NCBI RefSeq assembly: GCF_002999335.1
Contig: NW_020312102.1
Coordinates: 30,826-94,825, forward strand
Length of the DNA: 64,000 nucleotides
Direction of reading: 5' to 3'
From: Cyclospora cayetanensis
Lineage: Eukaryota; Apicomplexa; Conoidasida; Eucoccidiorida; Eimeriidae
Made by a program: the position numbers and the translations under genes
In this document: piece by piece, positions 55,861 through 64,000 of the stretch
Numbering within the stretch: position 1 is the first letter of the stretch
How the letters are laid out: each line of letters begins with the position of its first letter
The notes under the pieces: model-generated
What the model was told of the DNA's origin: nothing
The model's input: only the letters and a program-made list of their open reading frames with translations
Database searches by the model: none

Positions 55861-58800
55861 ATGGATTCTCGCACGGAGAGGAGCTCGCATCCACAGCAGC
55901 AGCCCGCTACGCCTGCGTGTGCAAATCCTGTGGGCGACGTTTCCAGCGCTGATTCAGCTTCCCCCCGCCCGTTCTGCGCGACCACTGCAGCTGCTGAGCC
56001 TTCTCCCCAAGAACGTCTGCGCAAGGAAGCCTTGCTTAAGGACCGTCGGCAGCAGCAAGCCCTACTGACGCCTTTGTCGGGAGATCCCAGATGCCCCCTC
56101 GTGAGAGATGCTCAACAGCAGGAGCTGATCAGACAGCACACCTTCGACGACACTGTGCCGTCCAGACACCCCACTGCGGGTGCGCTGTCTATCTTCACGC
56201 GTGGCTCTTCGGATAGCCAACATCCTCGGGGAGTCTCTGGCGAGATCTGGACGGCAGTGAGCTGCCCCTTGAAAGAAAAAGTGCTCTAAAGCCTTCCGAC
56301 GACGTCGAGAAGGAAGGCGCTCCTTTATGAGCAGGCAGCAGCTGGTCTTCATGTTTCTGCTGGCGCATGCGGGCCGCCTCGCTCGCTGCTCTGTCACAAG
56401 AGTTGTTCTCCATGCTTGTCTTCTTTTTGCGTAGTCTACCCACTCTCTTGAGGCCGCTCTCTGCTTCTCGCTCTTGACGTGCTTCACGAAAAAGGCTTCG
56501 AAAGCGCTTGTCACACTGCGTGCGAAACCTCAGCAGCAGCAGAGGCAGTAGTACAAGTAGCAGAAACAGCAGCACCCGTAGTAGATGAAGTGTTGTCAGC
56601 CACCCAAGAGGTTCGTGGTTCCTGTCTGTCTGTGTCTACGTGTGTGTGGCGTGCTGGCAGTCTTCCAGCAAGAGTGAAGAAGAGCTCCTCGCCGCTGGAC
56701 TCATGATGATGGAGGATTTAAGCCCTGAACAGGCGGCTTCCATTACGGCGGAACTGAAAGCTGAGGCTTCGAAGCGACATCAGCAGCAGCAGGTGCAGAT
56801 TAGTGGAGCTGTGCGGCTGGCTGCTCCTGCCGCGATGCATCATCCCCTTCGGACAGACGCAGAGACTGCCTCAGCTTCTGCAAGGAGCAAGACGCCGCAA
56901 GAGCACCGGCCTGCATCGCCAGTTCTCGTAGAAGTGCGCAGTGGACGCTTGCACGGGGATGCGTCAGATGAGGAGACTGCATGTGCAGCAGCAAGGCCAG
57001 GAGAGGGCAAACAATTGGGGAAAGTCGCAGAGCAAGGGCGAGACGCAAAGCTGCAGCAGCAGGAGGGCGAGCAGCAACTCGAAGGTGAATCAGATGAGCA
57101 AAAATGTGAACGTATTGAAGCCTCCATTCGGTTCAAGGCAGAGTCAGATCTCAACAAGCGGCGAGCACAGTACGTCTCGCCTTCATATATTCCCTGCAAT
57201 GCTTCTCTTTCTCTCTCTCACGCCCTATTTTTCTCTCGCTCTTTCTCTCTCTCACTCACTTTATCGCTTTATCGCTCTGTGTGTGTGTGTGTGTCTCTCT
57301 CTCTGTTTCTCTCTGTCTCTCTCTCCTATCTCTCTCTGTCTCTCTCTGTCTCTCTCTCCTCTCTCTCTCTTATTCTCTCTCTCTTATTCTCTCTGTCTGT
57401 CTGTTTCCCTCTCTCTCTCTCTGTCTGTTTTTTTTTCTCCCTCTCTCTCACTCTGTGTGTATGCAGATAGTTTTCTTTCCTCCCTTCTTTCCGTTCAATG
57501 CCTGCCGCGTGTTTTTTTCTTCTTTCTTTCTGTTGCTGCCGCTCCTGCCCCTCCTTCCCCATTCACCTGTCTGCTCTGGCACTTTTGGGGTCGCTGGAGG
57601 GCAGTAGGGATGCTATCTATATAAATACACTTCAAGAATGCCATGATTTCTGCTCTACTACCTGTACTGCTGGGGATTGCTGTCCTTCAGGATGCAAGCT
57701 TTAAGGGCAGACGCAGAGCGGCAGTTGCTCTCTTTGCAGCTGCTTCCACCTCAAGTTGAGCGCCTTTCTACCCTTCCCGCTTCCTTCAGAGAAGCGGTCT
57801 TTGGAGTGTTTGTGTGCCTCTGCCTTCGACACATCGAGGAGTGAGACATCTCATGTAGTATTCTCGACGCCTTTGTCCCCATGCTTCGCTCTAGGCCGTG
57901 TGTGTGTAGAGGGTATGCCGTTTGCTCAGTGCTCCTGTGTATTTGTTCATTGAGAAACTCGTGACACTGGGGCTTTCCTCCCTTTGCCAGTGTTGGTTGA
58001 ACGGTCTATGTCTGGAGTTCTCACACTACTCCCTGTTGTTTTGTTTTTCCTCACATAAGCGCCTTCCCCCTACCGTCTACTTTTCCGTCAAAAAAATTTG
58101 AACCCTCAACAGCCGAGGGGGACCGTCGGCCTGTGCTGCTAGGAGTTTCGATAGGCTACGCCTGTTTGTGATTGGATGGATAACTTGTGCGTGTTTGTGT
58201 ATGTATGTAGTATCTATGTTTGTGTGGATGGATGTGTATATGTTCTATGGATGGATGTGTATATGTTGAATAGGTGGATGTGTATATGTTGTATGTACGA
58301 ATGTGTATATGTTGTATGTACACATGTGTATATGTTGTATGTATGAATGTGTATATGTTCCATGGATGGATGCGTATATGTTCCATGGATGGATGTGTTC
58401 ATATTCTAAGGACGGAGGTGTGTGTTTATGATGTACGAATGTGTATATGTTCAATAGATGGATGTGTATATGTTCAATAGATGGATGTGTATATGTTGTA
58501 TGAATGGATGTGTATATATTGTATGGATGGATGTGTATATGTTGTATGTACGAATGTGTATATGTTCTATGGATTTTTGTGTGTATGTTGTGTGGATGGA
58601 TGTGTACATGTTTTATGCACTAATGTGTATAAGTTGTATGCACTGATGTGTATATGTTGTTTGTACGAATGTGTATATGTTCCATGGATGGATGTGTATA
58701 TGTTGTATGTATGAATGTGTATATGTTCTATGGATGGATATGTATTTGTTTTATGGATGGATACTTATATGTTCACTGGATGGATATGTATATGTTGTAT

Positions 58801-61800
58801 GTACGAATGTGTATATGTTGCATGGACGAATGTGTTTGTGTCCCATGGATGGATGCGTGTATGTTCCATGGATGAATGTGTATATGTTACATGAATGGAT
58901 GTGTATACATTACATGAATGGATGTGTATATACGAAGGTGTTTATATTTCGTATATGAATAGATGGAGTTTTCGACCTATGTATACATTGCTCTTATGCC
59001 CCTTTTTTTGTAGGTGTGATGAGGAGTTCAGAGGGGAAATCACGGAATGGGTATTAGGCCTGTTGGATGCTTTGGGGTCTCCCCAGTTGTTGCATCTGGG
59101 AGCGCACATTGCGAATTGCCTTCGCAAGCCGATTGCATGGAGGGAGCAGCTTGAAAAGGATGGCGTTCGGGTGAGTTGCCGTGATGCTGAAAGATTTCTT
59201 TCTTTTCTGAAGTTTTTATCTCGCCAGCTTTCCTGCCACGCATTTGTGCGTGCTTGTGCTGCGGCTCTTCTTGCGCGAGCGACGCTGCGTATAACGGCGA
59301 TTGACGTCCCCTGCTCCTTTTGTTTTTCTTTTTATTTGCTTTCCTGTCGCTGTGGACTTGTTTCCTGCTGCTCCTCGTCGTCTTTCGCATGGCAAGCATG
59401 CGGCCTCGTTTGCGGAGCTGCTGCACGAACGAAAGGCTTTGAGGCAATGCAAGCGCATGCCTCAACGCGTCGCAGCAGGAGGAGGAGCAGCAGCGGGTAT
59501 AAGGGAGCTGCGGCGTGGATTTGTTCAGTTTGCGCGTTTCCGATGCTGCTGCTGCCGCTGCGCCTCCTGTACCTGCGCGGTGTCTGTGCAGGCCAGCGAT
59601 ATCGTCACGCTTGACCCCCTTATCGACAAGATGACTGCCTTTTTCGCAGAGAAGCAGGAGGAAACAGACACGCTTTTTCGCAGCGTTCAGAGCCGCCTCA
59701 CCGCCAATGGAGCCTCGCGATCTCCCTCAGAGGAACAGGATCGCGATGCACTCCCGTCTTCTCCCCGTAGCGTAGGCAGCAGCGGGAGTAGAGACTTTTC
59801 TCGCTGGACGGGATCGGCTGCCGCAGCTTCCACGAAGCACTCACCCTCTCCGCCTGAAGAAGATTTCCACCAGCGCCGTCTCCCACAGCGGAGGGAGCAA
59901 GCATCTTTCCAGCACAACAGGAGCAACCGTCCACTAGTCTTCGCAGAATCCGCATGGCCTCCTGTGGGAAAGACTTGCGCGGAGCAGGAGGGCAGTCATC
60001 ATTTCGCTGGGGGAGTGGCGGCTCCACAAAGCGGCAGCAGCTGCGGGAGTCGCTACACGTCGCCCTCCACGTCTGCAGCAGCAGAAGCAGCAGCAGAAGC
60101 AGCTGCTGAAGATGTCTGCAGCTGTACGCAGTCGGAGGAAACGCGAGAAGGTACAGCTCCTCAGGGAGGCGAGGCAGTGGAGCTTGAGGCAGCTGGCAAG
60201 TGCCTTCCCGAGAGGACTGCAGTCGAGCGCTTTTCCGAGAGAGTTCAGCAGCAGCAGGAGGAGGAGCGGCAGCAGCAGCAGCGAGGGCAACGCCGTAAGC
60301 TGCCGAGTCGGCCCCTTGGAGGCGCATGCAGCAGCGAAGACAGTGAGAATGAAGGATTTTACGGCTCTGATGCAGAGAGCGCAGAAGGGCAACTGCGACA
60401 AAGCAGCCGTTCTCCACGCGGGGGGGGGGGCAAAAAAGGCAATGAGCAGCAGCAGGAGCAGCAGCAGGAGGTGGATGCTGTCAGTCTGCAGCGACATCAT
60501 CTGCTGCATCCCCAAGGGGAAGACGTCGACGTGGATTTTTCTGTAACAGAAGACAGAGAATTCGCGGGGATATCCCCGACCAGTCCCCCCCTCTCCATGT
60601 GGACTGCAGAACCGCCTTCTTATCGAGTCGTGTTTCTCCGAGATCTTACAACTGCCCTCGTCACCAGCGGCACTTTTGATGCGAGGATACAGATGCTTTT
60701 GGACAGGTTCGCTCCCGCTGCTTCCCTCTGACTGCTCCAGCATTCACTGCTAAAATGCTGCTGCCAGGCTTGGATTTAAATCCTCAACAGGCGACGAAGA
60801 GGCCTCTTTTGCCATTGCCTCCTCGTGCGATAGGGGCGGCCACATGGGATGCTGCTGCGCTGCTTGTGGAGGAGGGAGTTGGTGGCTGCTGTCTGTGCAT
60901 GCGAGCTGCCTCACGTCGAGCTTTGAAGGGGATTGGTGTGTCTGTGTGTCTGTCTCTCTGTCTGTGTGTATGTCTCTCTGTCTGTGTGTATGTCTTTCTG
61001 TCGCACTGTCTGTCTGTCTCTCTGTCTGCGTGTATGCCATGTCTGTGTGTATGTCATGTCATGTCTGTCTGTCTCTCTGTGTGTATGTCATGTCATGTCT
61101 GTCTGTCTCTCTGTTTGTCTGTCTCTTTGTCTGTGTGTATGTATGTCATCTCTGGTGTGGGGTGCTGCCTTCGGCTTTGCTCTCGGGAGCGAGATCTGCT
61201 TCTCCTTCCCGATTGTCTCTCTGTCTGCATTGCACGTGACATGGCCTCTGTGTGCTGGATTGCTACGCGGTGCAGACTGGCAGTCGAACTGCGCATAAAT
61301 CCTCTTCTGCTGATTCGGATTCAAGAGAACCTTGCTGCAGACCTTCTCTCCATTCTGCAAGTCAGTGCGACACGCAGCGCTGCTGACATGGCTAGCTAGC
61401 TAGCTAGCTAGCTAGCTAGCCATGTCAGGAGCACACACAGACTGGCGGCAGCACTGGCGCAAGTCCCTGTCTGTCTGTGTGTCTGTCTGTATGTCTGTCT
61501 GAGTGCGGTGTATACGTCTCCTAAAGGCAAATACGAAGGAGGGGTCCAAGCAGAAGACGTGGAGGCGTCTGAAAATAGCGGGTACGACGTCTGAGTCTCC
61601 AACATCTGCCACCCCCGGGGTCTGGCGTGCGAGGGGAATTTAGGGGGCAGAGGGAAGGAAAGCCGTCGCCAACGTATTTCTTGAAAGCGAATTCTTCGCA
61701 GCTGATTGCCGTTCTGTCCTGTTGTCTGCTGCGCTGCTCTTGCAGGAGCTGCTGTCGGAGGGGGTGTGTTGCTGGCATTAACTGCGGGATTAGCAGCTCC

Positions 61801-64000
61801 AGGAATTGCAGCGGCAGTGGCATCCCTCGGTTCGCTTCCTCTCTCTGCCTTTCTAGCTTCTGCAGGAGGCATGGCTGCCCTTGTTTCCATTTTTGGAGCA
61901 GGAGGAGCTGGTAAGCACTGCTTTTTTGTCTGTGTGCATGCATGCGTGGAGTAGCAGCAGCAGCTACTGCTGCTAGTGCTGCTGCTAATGCTCATGCTGC
62001 TAATGTTAGTGCTGCTAGTGCTTTCTTTTTTGTGTCGGTCTGCCTTTTTTGAGGAAAAAGCTTCTGTGGGTGCTGGTCACTTCTTGATAGAGAGCAGCAA
62101 CGGGGGGATTTTTTTTTTCGCGTGTCTACATAGATGTGTGTTGTGGTTCTTTCTGGAAGCCGTGAAAAGAGGCTTGCTGGCAACTGTTAGTAGAGCTTGC
62201 GAGGGGGCTTTGATGCGCGGCTCACCTGCGGCTCGTGCAATTCCACTGTGGCGCAGGCTTGACTGGCTGGAAGTACAGCCGACGCATCGCCACTGTGAAG
62301 GTGTTTGAATTTCTGATGCTCAATGGACGCAGCCCCTCTTCACTTCGAGTCGGGATTGGTATTAGCGGCTATCTCCGAGACGACGACGATGTCACTTTAC
62401 CATGGGTTGGTTCTCACACTTAGACGCTAGTTGGTTTGTTGCTTGCAGCTGCGGGGAACTCTTCGCTCTTTCGTTCTGGGGTGCCCTCGAGAGTGCTGCC
62501 GAGATTTGTCTCCTTCGAGGGATTTTCCTTCAAGGAATCACGGGAGGGGAGGGGGAGGAACACTAACAGAGGCACATATATACACATATAGAAATATATA
62601 TATACATATAGAAATATATATATACATATAGAAATATATATATACATATAGAAATATATATATACATATAGAAATATATATATACATATAGAAATATATA
62701 TATACATATAGAAATATATACATACATATAGAAATATATATTCCTATATACACAGAGTGGTCCCACTTCCCCCGCTGTCTTCTCGACAGCGAAGTAAAGA
62801 GAGCCTCCTCATCGGTTCCTTCATGCAATTCGCGCTGGTGGCTGCAGCGTCGCTCTCTCTCTGTGTCTCTCTCTGTGTCTCGTCTCTTTCCCTCTCTAGG
62901 TTTGCTCCTTCCCAAGCCCCCGTTGCGACTTGCATGCGCTGAAGTGGGAACCACAAGTGCTGAAGGCCTTAGGGGGGATGGTCGTTAAGATGGTGTCTCA
63001 GGCGAGGAAGCACTTCGCACAAAGCAGCCTCGTTTTCTACATCTCTTTCTCTGTCTCATTCTCTCTTTCTTCCTCTCTCGACGCTGTTGAGGATGGTCTG
63101 CTCGAGGGGATTCGCCCTTCGAGGCACGGCTGCCGAATAGAGGCCTCCTTTCGAGGCGCATGCGAAGCATTCGCCGCCTCCAGAGGCTCTGCAGGGCTTC
63201 CAGAGACCGCTTTGAGCTGCTGCTTGCTTGGTCTGCTCGTGCGTTCGTGCGTGCGTTCTCCCTCCCCTCCTCCTCAGGATTTCGCAGTCAGCGCCTCCAA
63301 GTTTTATCTGCAGCACACCGTCTTGGGAGGCCTCACGTTTGCTCTGTTCTGGCCGATCGCGTTGATGCAGTACGCAGCAGGGCTGGATAACACCTGGATG
63401 CTCTGCAGGGAACGCGCGCAGCAGGCTGGCAATATCCTTGCAGACGCCGTTTCAGACAAGGCCGTAAGTCGGAGGCGCTGCGTTCAGTGCTTCTCGCTGG
63501 CTAGCTGCTGCGGTTCGGGGGGAAGAAAGGGGGAACGCTGCTGCTCCCTGAAGCCACCCTCGAGAGAGGTCGAGGTCGGATGCTGCTGCTGTAGTTGCTG
63601 CTGCTGTAGTTGCTGCTGCTGTAGTTGCTGCTGCTGTAGTTGCTGCTGCTCTAGTTGCACTTTCAGTGCATCTGGTGTAGTTGCGTTTTCAGTGCTACTG
63701 CTGTAGTTGCTGCTGTAGTTGCGTTTTCAGTGCTGCTGCTGTAGTTGCTGCTGTAGTTGCTGCTGTAGTTGCGTTTTCAGTGCTGCTGCTGTAGTTGCGT
63801 TTTCAGTGCTGCTGCTGTAGTTGCTGCTATAGTTGCGTTTTCAGTGCTACTGCTGTAGTTGCGTTTTCAGTGCTGCTGCTGTAGTTGCGTTTTCAGTGCT
63901 GCTGCTGTAGTTGCGTTTTCAGTGCTGCTGCTGTAGTTGCTGCTATAGTTGCGTTTTCAGTGCTACTGCTGTAGTTGCGTTTTCAGTGCTGCTGCTGTAG
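55861..64000 (+). CDS. TMCO4/DUF726-family protein, 3' end beyond window
   Basis: Predicted membrane-associated alpha/beta-hydrolase-type protein (human TMCO4, DUF726). Supported exons: 55861-56256 (ATG at 55861), ~56453-56610, 56661-57169, 57691-57840, 59014-59170, 59592-60706, 60768-~60937, a block at ~61290-61360, 61746-61910, 62257-62405, 62900-~62992 and 63278-63463. Landmarks match TMCO4 in order. The N-terminal helices are [37 protein letters not shown] corresponds to the YDARARVL region. The Gly/Ala hydrophobic hairpin is [20 protein letters not shown], then [51 protein letters not shown] and [20 protein letters not shown]. The GxSxG nucleophile region lies beyond 64000. A ~300-residue disordered, Gln/Ser-rich insertion (59700-60590) sits inside the N-terminal domain. 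The joins 56257-56453 and around 60.9-61.7 kb are unresolved; a possible extra exon lies near 59389-59530. Confidence 0.75.
57195..57470 (+). repeat. (CT)n/TCTCTG polypyrimidine tract in an intron
   Basis: About 270 bp of CTCTCT with TCTG and GTGT interruptions, within the intron 57170-57690. Confidence 0.95.
58200..58965 (+). repeat. GGATGGATGTGTATATGTT minisatellite
   Basis: Roughly 750 bp of 18-30 bp units built from GGATGGATGTGTATATGTT and GTACGAATGTGTATATGTT variants. It fills most of the 1173 bp intron 57841-59013. It is open in several frames, giving spurious Met/Tyr/Cys-rich proteins on plus and Ile/His/Thr-rich ones on minus. Confidence 0.95.
60936..61150 (+). repeat. TCTGTCTG/TGTATGTC microsatellite in an intron
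   Basis: TGTGTCTGTC, TCTCTGTC and GTCATGTC units on the coding strand. A related CTGTCTGTGTGT tract recurs at 61468-61502 on the other side of the palindrome. Confidence 0.9.
61383..61428. repeat. 46 bp perfect palindrome with a (GCTA)n core
   Basis: CTGACATG and CATGTCAG flank seven GCTA/CTAG units. The whole is its own reverse complement, with no spacer. It sits in a probable intron of the DUF726 gene. Confidence 0.95.
62574..62746. repeat. ATATATACATATAGAA 18 bp tandem array
   Basis: About nine nearly identical units of the type GAAATATATATATACATATA in the intron 62406-62899. The most A+T-rich block in the window, together with the (TA)n at 32.3 kb. Confidence 0.95.
63580..64000 (+). repeat. 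GTAGTTGCTGCTGCT / GTTTTCAGTGCTGCTGCT minisatellite at window end
   Basis: First a 15 bp unit (TGCTGCTGCTGTAGT), then a mixed array in which GCGTTTTCAGTGCTGCTGCT recurs about ten times to the last base. It lies after the GTAAGT donor at 63464, so it is intronic. Each unit carries a TTTTCAG that looks like a 3' splice site. Confidence 0.95.

Noticed and set aside
58156..58958. Ile/His/Thr-rich and Met/Tyr/Cys-rich frames on both strands
   Set aside because: Translation of the GGATGGATGTGTATATGTT minisatellite inside an intron of the DUF726 gene.
62538..62954. Tyr/Ile-rich minus-strand frames that look like membrane proteins
   Set aside because: Translation of the ATATATACATATAGAA array in an intron.
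1..64000. CRISPR arrays, tRNA or rRNA genes, telomeric AAACCCT arrays
   Set aside because: Tandem arrays here lack unique spacers and are micro- or minisatellites. I could not find a cloverleaf with a convincing T-arm, any rRNA core sequence or telomere repeat runs by eye; a tRNAscan-SE and Rfam search would settle this.

Overview
The window looks like nuclear DNA of a coccidian apicomplexan, most likely an Eimeria species. Genes are split by short GT-AG introns. Exons are full of CAG-family trinucleotide runs read as poly-Gln, poly-Ala, poly-Ser or poly-Leu depending on frame. One protein carries a bipartite apicoplast-type leader. There are no bacterial operons or ribosome-binding sites. 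The layout alternates between repeat-poor, gene-poor stretches (about 1-17 kb and 33-39 kb) and repeat-rich, gene-dense stretches (about 18-32 kb and 39-64 kb), as described for the feature-poor and feature-rich segments of Eimeria tenella chromosomes.

Layout: 1-17 kb holds an inverted pair of ~0.6 kb repeats (1.93-3.69 kb), a frame-broken possible secreted-protein gene (5.5-8.35 kb), a dead Ty3/gypsy-type reverse transcriptase on the minus strand (11.0-11.8 kb) and little else. From 18.3 to 24.5 kb there is a divergent pair, RNA polymerase III subunit RPC4 (minus) and a leader-bearing ribosomal protein S10 (plus), followed by helical exons with apparent frameshifts and a small unknown gene. 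From 26.6 to 30.4 kb lies a TPR-repeat gene whose introns all close in phase. At 32.4-33.0 kb is a two-exon Bud20/ZNF593 ribosome-biogenesis zinc-finger gene (minus). At 36.7-37.6 kb is an intronless ABHD17-like serine hydrolase. From 39.6 to 47.6 kb is a large helical-repeat protein, possibly of the organellar heptatricopeptide class. From 47.8 to 54.5 kb is a bromodomain protein whose domain is cut by four introns. From 55.9 kb to the window end is a TMCO4/DUF726-family hydrolase, truncated at its 3' end.

The genes are functionally unrelated housekeeping genes (Pol III transcription, organellar translation, 60S biogenesis, chromatin reading, lipid or protein hydrolysis). I see no operon-like system. 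The most distinctive property is the repeat architecture: almost every long intron is a micro- or minisatellite, several perfect palindromes occur, and exons carry large amino-acid-repeat insertions inside otherwise conserved domains. Exon models were built by hand from reading frame, splice dinucleotides and phase. Where phases do not close I say so.
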